Source: Mesorhizobium sp. NZP2298
GTDB taxonomy: Bacteria > Pseudomonadota > Alphaproteobacteria > Rhizobiales > Rhizobiaceae
Assembly: GCF_013170825.1 (NCBI RefSeq)
Contig: NZ_CP033365.1
Span: forward strand, 7,266,001 to 7,330,000
Length of the DNA: 64,000 nucleotides
Direction of reading: 5' to 3'
The notes under the pieces were generated by a model. It saw only the letters and a program-made list of their open reading frames with translations, was not told where the DNA came from and searched no databases. Of the stretch, positions 22,830-30,309 are shown piece after piece. The position numbers were made by a program, and so were the translations under genes. Every line of letters starts with the position of its first letter. Position 1 is the first letter of the stretch.

Positions 22830-23741
22830 TTATGCGGCAACCAAGTCGGTGACGGGAAGAACGAAGCTTCCGCCGCCACCCATGATGAGGTTGGCGTTCT
22901 GCTTGTCGATACCCGTTACGCGCGCAGGCACTTTAAGGGTCACGTAGTCACCGACCTTAATCGGCTCTTCGATGCTGGCACCTTCAAGCCTCTCAAGCCG
23001 CCGCACGATGTCAGCCATCGTGATCTCTTCCGACTTCGCAGTGGTTGTTGCGGGAGCAACAGCCACGATGGGCGAAACGCCACGCAGCGGAACGCTGTCG
23101 GACCATTCGGCAATGAGGTCGAGATTGGTGTGTTCGTAGTTGGTGCCGTCAAGCCTGAAGATAAATCCAGTCTTGCAGCCATCGTGACATCCGCCAGGAA
23201 TGTCACCTTGCCACGGGAACTCCTTCGTTCCGACGTTGCGCCATTCCATAGGCCCGACCTTGCGACCGTCGCGCGTCTTGTAATGGCGGCCAGCGACAAT
23301 CTTCAGACCGGCACGCCCGCCATACTCGTCGGCCAGATTGTCGACTTCGGCTGCGGCGCAGGAGGTGACGTTGGTGGGGATGAGTTCGACTTCATCGTTG
23401 TAGTAGGACCATAGCTTTCCAGTGACGCCATCGTCCTCTACAGAGAGGACAGTATCGGCGTCTCCTGCATTTGCTCCGTGGCATGATCTGCTATCTTTGC
23501 CATCCTTCACCACCCGCACCTTGTCGCCGACGGCGAACTTGGGGGCGGAACCGGCGCGGACAACCGACTCAAGATAGGCTCGACCCTCTCGCGAAAGCTC
23601 GCCTTTCTCGTTTTGCTTTTCCCAGAAGCCATGCCCTTGCGGCGTCCATTCCCACACGAAGGCAGACGACAATCTGCTTCCGCCAAGCGCCTCAATGGCT
23701 TGCTCAACGGTAGGTTCCTTGTGCTCAACATGCATATTCAT
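22830..23741 (-). CDS. Hypothetical prophage protein with KOW/SH3-like segments
   Basis: The 303-residue product has repeated small beta-barrel-like segments: FAVGDKVRVVKDG (about 69-81), a YKTRDGRKVGP tract (about 154), and IKVGDYVTLKVPA near the end. This suggests a nucleic-acid or protein binding scaffold. A Glu/Arg helix links them. Function unknown. It overlaps the next gene by 4 nt. Confidence 0.65.
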   Translation of the reverse strand: MNMHVEHKEPTVEQAIEALGGSRLSSAFVWEWTPQGHGFWEKQNEKGELSREGRAYLESVVRAGSAPKFAVGDKVRVVKDGKDSRSCHGANAGDADTVLSVEDDGVTGKLWSYYNDEVELIPTNVTSCAAAEVDNLADEYGGRAGLKIVAGRHYKTRDGRKVGPMEWRNVGTKEFPWQGDIPGGCHDGCKTGFIFRLDGTNYEHTNLDLIAEWSDSVPLRGVSPIVAVAPATTTAKSEEITMADIVRRLERLEGASIEEPIKVGDYVTLKVPARVTGIDKQNANLIMGGGGSFVLPVTDLVAA

Positions 23742-23947
23742 CCAACCCTCCTAAAATCCACAACGTTGTCCAAAGCCTCACGGCCGTCGAATGAAATCTC
23801 ACTGGCCGTGAACTCGCGCTCTTGCGGGCTGCCAACCGCGTCCATGTAGCGGACGGTAAAGCGGTCCATGCGGTCGATGTAGCTGCTCTTGCCGACCAGC
23901 ATGCCGTCAAGCGTTGTGCCGACTAGTCTAACGCGCGAGCCGATCAT
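23738..23947 (-). CDS. Hypothetical small prophage protein
   Basis: This 69-residue protein starts MIGSRVRLVGTTL, a short beta-barrel-like pattern, with ATGA overlaps at both ends. Not recognised. Confidence 0.6.
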   Translation of the reverse strand: MIGSRVRLVGTTLDGMLVGKSSYIDRMDRFTVRYMDAVGSPQEREFTASEISFDGREALDNVVDFRRVG

Positions 23948-24126
23948 ATGCCGCCTCCGTCTGCCACCGTGACCGCCTCGATAATTTCGGGCGGTATCCA
24001 GTCCTGCTTCACGTCGCCTTCCGGCCCATGCTCAACCAAGTAGCCATTGTCGCCCATTTCATCACGGGCAACGACGCGGCCTTCCAACTGCACACGCACC
24101 AATGCACCAAGTTCTATTTTCTTCAT
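23944..24126 (-). CDS. Hypothetical small prophage protein
   Basis: This 60-residue acidic protein (LGALVRVQLEGRVVARDEM, then DWIPPEIIEAV) resembles small SH3-like phage proteins. It overlaps its neighbours by 4 nt. Not recognised. Confidence 0.55.
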   Translation of the reverse strand: MKKIELGALVRVQLEGRVVARDEMGDNGYLVEHGPEGDVKQDWIPPEIIEAVTVADGGGI

Positions 24127-24368
24127 GCCAACACCCCATGGAGAGTCGTGATCCTCGGCATGCTGATTGGCTGCATTCCGCTCAAACTAGAGCAGCCGCC
24201 ATTGTGCGCGCCGTAGCGGACAACCGTAGCGGCTGTCTCTTTCACTACGCGCTCGACATCGCCACAGAAGTTTCGGATGTAGCCGACCGATAGCCCCGTT
24301 TGCTCGGCTATGCGGTCAAAGGAAGTCCCCGCTGCCCGCATTGCGCGGGCACGCTCTTGACGTTTCAT
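24123..24368 (-). CDS. Small helix-turn-helix protein, first gene of the leftward operon
   Basis: The 81-residue protein starts MKRQERARAMRAAGTSFDRIAEQTGLSV... with a clear helix-turn-helix (IAEQTGLSVGYIRNF, about 19-33). As the first gene after the leftward promoter, opposite the CI-like repressor, it is a candidate Cro-like regulator, although its HTH looks more like resolvase/Trp-type than Xre. Binding to the TAGGCGT operators is possible but unproven. Confidence 0.65.
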   Translation of the reverse strand: MKRQERARAMRAAGTSFDRIAEQTGLSVGYIRNFCGDVERVVKETAATVVRYGAHNGGCSSLSGMQPISMPRITTLHGVLA

Positions 24369-24447
24369 GGGCTGTGTCCTTGTTACCTAAGATTTTTACG
24401 AGAAGGATGGAACCAGACCCAGCGCCGACTCGTTAATCGCAATCCAA

Positions 24448-24476
24448 GGAATAGGCGTTTTCACATTTTTTGTCAA
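24448..24476 (-). promoter_or_regulatory. Leftward early promoter (PL-like)
   Basis: On the minus strand TTGACA (24476-24471) and TATTCC (24453-24448) are 17 nt apart. The 14-bp operator lies between and over them. The rightward promoter after the repressor gene has the same layout, TTGACA, 5 nt, then the same operator, which strongly supports both. Confidence 0.75.
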
Positions 24477-24586
24477 GTTCGAATTGTGTAGACGCCTACA
24501 CGCAACGTTCTACTAACGTCTCGTCTGGCAGGTTAACAAAGAATTAAACTAGGCGTTGACGCAAGCTCAAAATAGGCGTAAGCGCA
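24452..24586. promoter_or_regulatory. Four 14-bp operators before the repressor gene
   Basis: Copies of TAGGCGTnnnCRCA occur at 24452-24465 (plus), 24485-24498 (minus), 24550-24563 (plus) and 24573-24586 (plus). The first lies in the leftward promoter; the last two lie just upstream of the repressor start and could allow autoregulation. They are the likely binding sites of the CI-like protein. Confidence 0.8.
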
Positions 24587-24614
24587 TTCCATTGATTCGC
24601 GAGGGAACATTTTT

Positions 24615-25295
24615 ATGGACGCCGTTGAAGACACCGTGGGCTCGCGCATTCGTGCGGCAAGAAAAGCCAAGGGGCTTACTCAGAAGCAGCTTGCCAAGCA
24701 GATTCCAACGGACGAGTCTTCTATATCCAGGTGGGAGCGCGATGAACAGGGAATCACGCTTGATAATGCCGTTGCCCTGGCTGGCGTTCTCGGCGTGTCG
24801 GTTCAATACCTGCAGACCGGCGACGAGGTTGTCCCGGTCGGCAATAAAAACATGCGCCTGATTCGTGTCGTTGGAGAGGTGCAGGCCGGCGTCTGGCGGG
24901 AAGCGATTGAGTGGGCGCCTGACGATCAGGACGAAATCCCCGTAATCACACCGCCAGAATACCGCAATCTGGTCATGAGCGCCTACGTGGTTCGCGGGCC
25001 GTCGATGAACATGTACTATCCATCAGGAACGCACGTCATCGTGGCGTCTACCATCGCCAATGGCATCTCTCCTAAGAACGGCAGCAAGGTCTTGGTCTCG
25101 AGGCTGAACAAGGACGGGCTGTATGAGGCGACGTTGAAAGAGTACGTAATTGACAAGGACGGCAAGGTCTGGCTCTGGCCGCGCTCAACGGATCCGCAGT
25201 TTCAAGAGCCGATCGCCTACAAGAATGGTGACACGGAAGAAGTGACAATCACCGGGATCGTGGCCCTGTCGCAGATCACAGAGTCTTTGTTTTAG
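24615..25295 (+). CDS. CI/LexA-like phage repressor with S24 peptidase domain
   Basis: The 226-residue repressor keeps the prophage silent. The N-terminal Xre helix-turn-helix covers about 10-65 (LTQKQLAKQIPTDESSISRWE). The C-terminal S24 domain has a candidate self-cleavage site Ala91-Gly92 in VQAGVW, nucleophile Ser130 in RGPSMNMYYPSG and base Lys175 in ATLKEYV. So it is probably inactivated through RecA upon DNA damage. GAGGG lies about 10 nt before the ATG. Operators flank the gene on both sides. Confidence 0.92.
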   Translation: MDAVEDTVGSRIRAARKAKGLTQKQLAKQIPTDESSISRWERDEQGITLDNAVALAGVLGVSVQYLQTGDEVVPVGNKNMRLIRVVGEVQAGVWREAIEWAPDDQDEIPVITPPEYRNLVMSAYVVRGPSMNMYYPSGTHVIVASTIANGISPKNGSKVLVSRLNKDGLYEATLKEYVIDKDGKVWLWPRSTDPQFQEPIAYKNGDTEEVTITGIVALSQITESLF

Positions 25296-25317
25296 GTTTC
25301 AGGAAAATGCGCGGCGC

Positions 25318-25364
25318 TAGGCGTTTGCGCATTTTTTGTTTGACATAACTTGTGAAAACGCCTA
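25318..25364. promoter_or_regulatory. Two 14-bp operators after the repressor gene
   Basis: TAGGCGTTTGCGCA (25318-25331, plus) and TAGGCGTTTTCACA (25364-25351, minus) match the operators on the other side of the gene. The second is identical to the one at 24452 and overlaps the rightward promoter. Confidence 0.8.
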
Positions 25365-25368
25365 GTGT
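25340..25368 (+). promoter_or_regulatory. Rightward early promoter (PR-like)
   Basis: TTGACA (25340-25345) and TAGTGT (25363-25368) are spaced 17 nt, with an operator between them. It should drive the operon from 25419 through the RNA-repair genes to the integrase. Confidence 0.72.
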
Positions 25369-25418
25369 GATTCCTGTAGCCGCCACGTGCGGCCTGGCTC
25401 CTGAAGGGAGTTACGGGA

Positions 25419-25625
25419 ATGTTTAAACGCGCCAAGATCGTCATGGAGTTCGAGGTAGATCTCGACATGCTGCCCGGCTGGGGTCACACGACCGGCGACT
25501 GGGTTGACCTAATCAACCGCAATTTCCTGCTCCAGACTCATTACAACGCCGAAAGCCGCGTCGTCTCCGCTGATGTTGGACCCTCAAAAAGGGCCGTTGC
25601 ACTTGCTACACAGGTGCAATCATGA
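25419..25625 (+). CDS. Hypothetical small protein, first gene of the rightward operon
   Basis: This 68-residue protein has AAGGGAG 8 nt before the ATG. It begins MFKRAKIVMEFEVDLDMLPGWG, which reads as a beta-rich pattern. The stop overlaps the next start as ATGA. Not recognised. Confidence 0.65.
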   Translation: MFKRAKIVMEFEVDLDMLPGWGHTTGDWVDLINRNFLLQTHYNAESRVVSADVGPSKRAVALATQVQS

Positions 25626-25807
25626 ACCTCCAAGTCACCACACGCCACGACCCGCGCCGTTCCATCCTCGTCAACGGCGCAGCGTATCGCCGCGAGATGA
25701 GCCGCAAGATTGAGCCAGCGGTATCGTTTGAGCAGGCTCTGCTTATGGGCATCTGCATCGCCTGCTTCGTGGCTGGCGTTCTCTGTCTTGCTGTTGGCCT
25801 CTCCTAA
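25622..25807 (+). CDS. Small single-pass membrane protein
   Basis: A 61-residue protein with a basic N-terminal half and one hydrophobic helix at the C-terminus (LLMGICIACFVAGVLCLA). It overlaps both neighbours (ATGA, TAATG). Not recognised. Confidence 0.6.
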   Translation: MNLQVTTRHDPRRSILVNGAAYRREMSRKIEPAVSFEQALLMGICIACFVAGVLCLAVGLS

Positions 25808-26007
25808 TGGCCAACATAATCGAAACCATCAACAGCGCCGATCGCATTGCCAATCTTTGGCGTACAGGCACTGTCGCTGCGCTGTCCGCACAGGAGCGGC
25901 TCACCGACTTGGGGTTCTATGCCGTAGATGTCGGCGAGCGTCACATCGTTGGCTGGTTTAACGGTCACCGGTTTGAGATGCCTGCCGCACAGGCGTTGCC
26001 AGTTTGA
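25807..26007 (+). CDS. Hypothetical small protein
   Basis: This 66-residue protein has a helical start (NIIETINSADRIANLW) and a beta-rich end (YAVDVGERHIVGWFNGHRF). It lies immediately before the polynucleotide kinase gene. Not recognised. Confidence 0.6.
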   Translation: MANIIETINSADRIANLWRTGTVAALSAQERLTDLGFYAVDVGERHIVGWFNGHRFEMPAAQALPV

Positions 26008-26018
26008 GGGGGGATAAC

Positions 26019-26954
26019 ATGTTCGTCATATTCGATCTTGACGGCACGCTTGCCGACATCAACCATCGTGTGCACTTCGTCCGCAACGGCAAGCGCGACT
26101 GGAAATCGTTCTTCGCGGCGTGCGTTGACGACATGCCGAACGTCGAGGTTGTCGACACGCTTAAGGCGCACGTCGCCGCAGGCCATGCAGTGCGCATCTG
26201 GTCGGCACGTAGCGACGTGGTGCGCACTGAGACCGAAGCCTGGCTCGCAGCGTACGGCATCGACCCTTGGCGCTTGCAGCATATGCGCGCCGACGGAGAC
26301 AGCACACCGGACGTCGAACTTAAACGCTACTGGCTGTCGCAAGAACACATCAAGCCTGACCTGATTTACGACGACCGTCAGCGCGTGGTCGACATGTGGC
26401 GCGCGGAAGGCATTCCGTGCTTTCAGGTTTGCGCAAACTGGGAAGAAGAAGGCCGAGTCATTGCGCCAGTTTCGGATGGTCCGCTGCTGACGCTTATGGT
26501 TGGACCGTCTGGCGCGGGCAAGTCGAAGTGGTGCGAGCGGCAGGATGGTGTCCTATCCAGTGACGCGCTCCGCCTTGCCTACACAGGCTCAATCCAAGAC
26601 CAGTCGCGCAACGAAGACGTGTTTGTGGCGCTGCATCGCTTGGCTAAGGCCCGACTGGATTGTGGGCTGCCCGTCATCGTTGATGCGACCAACCTGCGGC
26701 GTCGGGATAGACTGGCCTGCGCGGCATTGGCGCCTGTCGGTTCTTCTGTCCGCTACGTCGTTATCGACCGACCTCTGGCGTTGAAAATCCAGACAGGCGG
26801 GTGGCGCAATGACGTCAAGATCGGCGATAAAACGCTGGTCGAAGTGCATCACGACCGCTTCCGCTCAGCCTTGCGCGATATCCTGGCTGGCGACGGATTG
26901 CAGAACGTCAAGGTTGAAGACCTGCGCCACGTAGATGTGCGGGTGGCGGCATGA
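26019..26954 (+). CDS. Polynucleotide 5'-kinase / 3'-phosphatase (T4 Pnk-like, domains in reverse order)
   Basis: The 311-residue enzyme probably heals cleaved RNA ends: it removes 2',3'-cyclic or 3'-phosphate and phosphorylates the 5'-OH. The N-terminal HAD phosphatase has FDLDGT (Asp6, Asp8) and DLIYDDRQRVVDMW, close to the T4 Pnk phosphatase domain. The C-terminal kinase has P-loop GPSGAGKS (about 162-169) and VIVDATNL. T4 Pnk has the opposite order; here phosphatase comes first, as in animal PNKP. The ATG at 26019 has an AGGGGGG box 5 nt upstream, better than the TTG at 26004. It overlaps the RNA ligase gene by 4 nt. Confidence 0.9.
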   Translation: MFVIFDLDGTLADINHRVHFVRNGKRDWKSFFAACVDDMPNVEVVDTLKAHVAAGHAVRIWSARSDVVRTETEAWLAAYGIDPWRLQHMRADGDSTPDVELKRYWLSQEHIKPDLIYDDRQRVVDMWRAEGIPCFQVCANWEEEGRVIAPVSDGPLLTLMVGPSGAGKSKWCERQDGVLSSDALRLAYTGSIQDQSRNEDVFVALHRLAKARLDCGLPVIVDATNLRRRDRLACAALAPVGSSVRYVVIDRPLALKIQTGGWRNDVKIGDKTLVEVHHDRFRSALRDILAGDGLQNVKVEDLRHVDVRVAA

Positions 26955-28066
26955 CCCACTTTCACATCAACCACATCGATGACGTACTGCCGTTCGTTGA
27001 GGGTCGCAATGACTTCGTGATTGCCGACAAATGTGATTACAAGGTCATCGACTACGTCTTTGCCGGCGACGACACCTTCGCGCATCCGGCTCGAGTTGAA
27101 TGCCGCGGACTCAAGTTTGCGCCAGACGGATCAATCCTGGCGCGTCCTCTTCACAAGTTCATGAACATCGGCCAGACGCCAGAAACGCAGCCTGACCGCA
27201 TCGACTTCAGCCTGCCTCACACGATCATGGAGAAGTTAGACGGATCCATGATCCATCCAGCCATCGTAAATGGCGAAGTAGTGTTCATGACGCGCATGGG
27301 TCGCACTGATGTTGCGCGCAAGGCGGAGCGACATTTGACGCCAGCAATGATTGACGGACTGCGCTACAATATGAGCAATGGCATCACGCCAATATTTGAG
27401 TGGACCGCGCCAGACAATCGCATCGTCGTTCGCTATGAGAAGTCGGCGCTGACACTATTGGCTGCCCGCTACAACACGACCGGCTCCTATCTGCCTGCGT
27501 CGTGGCTATGGTCGCTATCTCGCTTGATAGGCGTCCCGCTGGTCACCTATCACAATCCGCAGCACACAGACGCAGCAGACTTCCTTGCCTACGCGCGAGC
27601 AATCCAAGGCGCGGAAGGCTTCGTCGTAAAATTCGACAACGGACTATGGGTCAAGGCCAAGGGCGACGACTATGTCTTGAAGCACAGGGCAAAGGACTCC
27701 ATCCTGCAGGAAAAGAACATCCTGGCACTAGTCCTTAGCGGCGGTCTGGACGATGTCTTGCCGCTGCTTGACGCGCCAGACGCAGACGCGGCCAGCGCAT
27801 ACGACGCAAGCGTAGAGGCCGGCGTGCGGCGGACGGCATCTGTAGTGACCGACATTGTCGCCCAAGGCGCATCAATGACGCAGAAGGATTTCGCGCTTGG
27901 TGTTGCGCTTAAGCTTGACGGACCATTGCGCACGCTAGCCTTTCAGGTGCGTTCTGGACAATCGCCAACCGAGTGCATCCGCGCTCGTATCGCTGCCAAC
28001 TGCAATTCCTCTGCGCAAGTTGAGGAATGTCGACCGCTTCACAACGCAACATGGAGACTATCATGA
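26951..28066 (+). CDS. RNA ligase 1, T4 Rnl1 (RnlA) family
   Basis: The 371-residue enzyme should join 5'-phosphate and 3'-OH RNA ends, sealing tRNA cut by anticodon nucleases. Motif I is EKLDGS with nucleophile Lys95; ECRGLKF (about 50-56) precedes it; motif IIIa-like FEWTAPDNRIVV (about 149-160), motif IV EGFVVKF and motif V VKAKGDDYV follow. These blocks align in order with T4 Rnl1, which is also about 374 residues. It is translationally coupled to the kinase/phosphatase gene, the standard RNA-repair pair. Confidence 0.92.
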   Translation: MTHFHINHIDDVLPFVEGRNDFVIADKCDYKVIDYVFAGDDTFAHPARVECRGLKFAPDGSILARPLHKFMNIGQTPETQPDRIDFSLPHTIMEKLDGSMIHPAIVNGEVVFMTRMGRTDVARKAERHLTPAMIDGLRYNMSNGITPIFEWTAPDNRIVVRYEKSALTLLAARYNTTGSYLPASWLWSLSRLIGVPLVTYHNPQHTDAADFLAYARAIQGAEGFVVKFDNGLWVKAKGDDYVLKHRAKDSILQEKNILALVLSGGLDDVLPLLDAPDADAASAYDASVEAGVRRTASVVTDIVAQGASMTQKDFALGVALKLDGPLRTLAFQVRSGQSPTECIRARIAANCNSSAQVEECRPLHNATWRLS

Positions 28067-28248
28067 ACGACGATTATAACGGCGTTGGCCCTTACGTCGA
28101 AGGCGGCAACTTCAACATCATTGCCGACGATATCGACCCGCAGACAGCGCGTAACATCGCCAACTACTACGGCGCCAAGGGCGAAGTCTGGTCGGCTGGC
28201 ATGGCGCGTAGGTTGCGGGTTGCGGCGAATGATGCCAGCCATGGATGA
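28063..28248 (+). CDS. Hypothetical small prophage protein
   Basis: This 61-residue protein has its ATG overlapping the ligase stop (ATGA) with GGAG 7 nt upstream. It contains VEGGNFNIIADDIDP and ends near VAANDASHG. Not recognised. Confidence 0.6.
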   Translation: MNDDYNGVGPYVEGGNFNIIADDIDPQTARNIANYYGAKGEVWSAGMARRLRVAANDASHG

Positions 28249-28744
28249 GAAGCTCGATGTCGACGCGCTCGCTCAAGAAATCCGCCGCGTAGATGGCGGT
28301 CACAATCTTGGCGCTAGCCAGCTCGCAGAAGCTTTGATGCCGTTTCTCCGCGCCTCCCTCAAGGCTTCGCAGGAAGCGGAGGTGGTGAATGCACTGTCCG
28401 ATATCGCGACAGAACGTAGCCGCCAGGTGGAGTCCGAAGGCTGGACGCCCGAGCATGATGACAAGCACAAAGACGGCGAGATGGCGCGCGCAGCGGGCAT
28501 CTATGCGCTGATCGCCGGAAGCAATCTCACTAATTACCGGAACGCAACTGGCGGCTATAATCTCGGAACGATCCTTGGCGGCCTCATGGACCACTATTGG
28601 CCGTGGGATAAGTCGTGGTTCAAGCCAACGTCCCGCCGACGCGATCTCGTCAAGGCCGGCGCCCTCATCGTCGCTGAAATCGAGCGCCTTGACCGTCTCT
28701 CCACCCCACAACCATCACCATATGCAGACGGAGACGCAGCATGA
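28241..28744 (+). CDS. Hypothetical phage protein with ERxRQxxxEGW motif
   Basis: The start is uncertain (28229, 28232 or 28241); 28241 gives 167 residues. The core, ATERSRQVESEGWTPEHDD then HKDGEMARAA and a final WPWDKSWFKP with RRRDLVKAGALI, is a widespread phage domain of unknown role, sometimes near nucleotide metabolism genes. It overlaps the next gene by 4 nt. Confidence 0.7.
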   Translation: MDEKLDVDALAQEIRRVDGGHNLGASQLAEALMPFLRASLKASQEAEVVNALSDIATERSRQVESEGWTPEHDDKHKDGEMARAAGIYALIAGSNLTNYRNATGGYNLGTILGGLMDHYWPWDKSWFKPTSRRRDLVKAGALIVAEIERLDRLSTPQPSPYADGDAA

Positions 28745-29454
28745 GCCCCTCCGGTAAGATATCTGAGGCGATGGTCGAGGCGTGCACTTGGCTGGAGGCT
28801 CTAGTTGCTGAGGCGTTGCCAGGGGCAGAAGCCAGCACGCATGAAGTCGTTATCACCATCACGAAACTGAAAGCTGCGATCGCCGCTCTATCGGTACCCG
28901 CTCCAGGCACGGACAAATGGCTCGGCGAACTGCTGGCGATCATTCATCGCGACGGCGGCCAGTATCAGGCCACGCATGGCGTCGAGAAGGCCGTAGAGGA
29001 CGCACATTCGATCCTTGCCGCGGCATTCTCCACCCCGCAAGCTGGAGATATGGGGGCGGTGAAGGTGCGCGATCTCGAATGGGAGGCTGTGTCACAGGTT
29101 GAAGCCCGAGCGCCTGGCGGGTTTGGAGACGACTACATCTGCTACCGCTCTGGAGCGCAAGTGTGCCTCGATCTGCCAGATGGCAAGACCACTATTCACA
29201 CCTCGTTCGAAGCCGCCAAAGCAGCCGCCCAGCAAGATTACGGATCCCGCGTCCTGAGCGCTCTTTCCTCTACCCCTGTGGGGGAGATGGACGGCTGGCA
29301 GACAATGGGCAGCGCGCCACATGCTTGTCATGTGCTAGCGACTCGCTTCGATAGCGAGTTCGGAGAATGGGTCTTTGCCGTCGTCATGAGCCCGCCAAGC
29401 CCTCCGTTTACGCATTGGCGCCCGCTTCCCGCTTCCCCGCAAGGAGGAAGGTGA
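28741..29454 (+). CDS. Hypothetical phage protein, DUF551-like C-terminus
   Basis: A 237-residue mosaic of small domains common in rhizobial phages. The middle contains KVRDLEWEAVSQ and KAAAQQDYGSRVLSAL. The C-terminal part, GWQTMGSAP, then THWRPLPASP, resembles DUF551. Function unknown. Confidence 0.65.
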   Translation: MSPSGKISEAMVEACTWLEALVAEALPGAEASTHEVVITITKLKAAIAALSVPAPGTDKWLGELLAIIHRDGGQYQATHGVEKAVEDAHSILAAAFSTPQAGDMGAVKVRDLEWEAVSQVEARAPGGFGDDYICYRSGAQVCLDLPDGKTTIHTSFEAAKAAAQQDYGSRVLSALSSTPVGEMDGWQTMGSAPHACHVLATRFDSEFGEWVFAVVMSPPSPPFTHWRPLPASPQGGR

Positions 29455-29654
29455 TGGCCAAGCTGACCAAGCCGCAAATTGAATTGCTGGCGGACCTTGC
29501 AGACACATCATGCTCGGCTTCTTCAACCTACGCTCCGGCGCGTAAACTCGTTGAGCTTGGGCTTGCCCGGTGGATTGACGGCAAGTACGGGGATTTCTTA
29601 GCCATCACCGAATCTGGCCGCACCGCTCTCGCTTCTGAGGGAGGTGGACGATGA
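29454..29654 (+). CDS. Small winged-helix-like protein
   Basis: This 66-residue protein begins AKLTKPQIELLADLAD and continues ARKLVELGLARWID, ITESGRTAL: the pattern of a short winged helix. The ATG overlaps the previous stop by one base and has AGGAGG 6 nt upstream; the frame is open further up but without a site. Confidence 0.65.
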   Translation: MAKLTKPQIELLADLADTSCSASSTYAPARKLVELGLARWIDGKYGDFLAITESGRTALASEGGGR

Positions 29655-30007
29655 GCGACGAACCTATAGCTTGGCGCTTCATCAGCAATGCCAAGGGCGC
29701 AAAATGGACGGTCCAGAAGAACTTTCCGACCGAGGTGGCGAAATGGCCTGGCTACACCGTTGAGCCATGCTATTCCGCCGCCGCCCTCGCCGCCAAGGAC
29801 ACAGCCCTAGCGGAGATGAGGGCGGAACTGGAGCGGGTGAAGAAGGCGCTGGAGCCGTTTGCTAGAGAAGCCGAAGCCTGGGTCGGTTATGATGACACAG
29901 AGCCACTGACCGAGGGCTGGGGTGGCGGCCCCGCAACGCAGTTGGTTGTCGCGCATCTCCGTGCCGCCGCCCGCGCCGCATCCCAGGATGAGGGAGAAGA
30001 GCGGTGA
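29651..30007 (+). CDS. Hypothetical prophage protein
   Basis: This 118-residue protein has an AWRFISNAKGAKW start and a helical middle (DTALAEMRAELERVKKALEP), a likely coiled coil. It overlaps both neighbours by 4 nt. Not recognised. Confidence 0.6.
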   Translation: MSDEPIAWRFISNAKGAKWTVQKNFPTEVAKWPGYTVEPCYSAAALAAKDTALAEMRAELERVKKALEPFAREAEAWVGYDDTEPLTEGWGGGPATQLVVAHLRAAARAASQDEGEER

Positions 30008-30309
30008 GCGCGGCAAATGATAACCGTCTGCCCTTTAAATCTCTTGACGCGCTCCCGCTATTCGCAACCGACAAAGAGATTGCCGTTGCAGTAGTTGGGC
30101 GCACTACGGCAAAGTACTGGCTGACCGCGGTCCTGCCGACACTAGAGCGTCGCGGATTCCCGGCTCAGGATCCGCTTCATGCTGGCCGCGCTGTGCCACT
30201 GGTACGCAAGTTCTATGAGGACTATTTTGGCATTACCGCGGGCTTTGCAATGGCGAAGCCTGGCGGCGAGGAGAAGATATGGCAGCCGAAGAAAAAGCGA
30301 TCGGCCTAG
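30004..30309 (+). CDS. Probable excisionase-type DNA-binding protein
   Basis: The 101-residue protein starts at GTG 30004 and lies directly upstream of integrase, overlapping it by 31 nt. It has a helix-turn-helix-like pattern: TDKEIAVAVVG, then YWLTAVLPTLERRGFPA. This arrangement fits excisionases (Xis), which help integrase excise the prophage. The family is not certain. Confidence 0.55.
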   Translation: MSAANDNRLPFKSLDALPLFATDKEIAVAVVGRTTAKYWLTAVLPTLERRGFPAQDPLHAGRAVPLVRKFYEDYFGITAGFAMAKPGGEEKIWQPKKKRSA

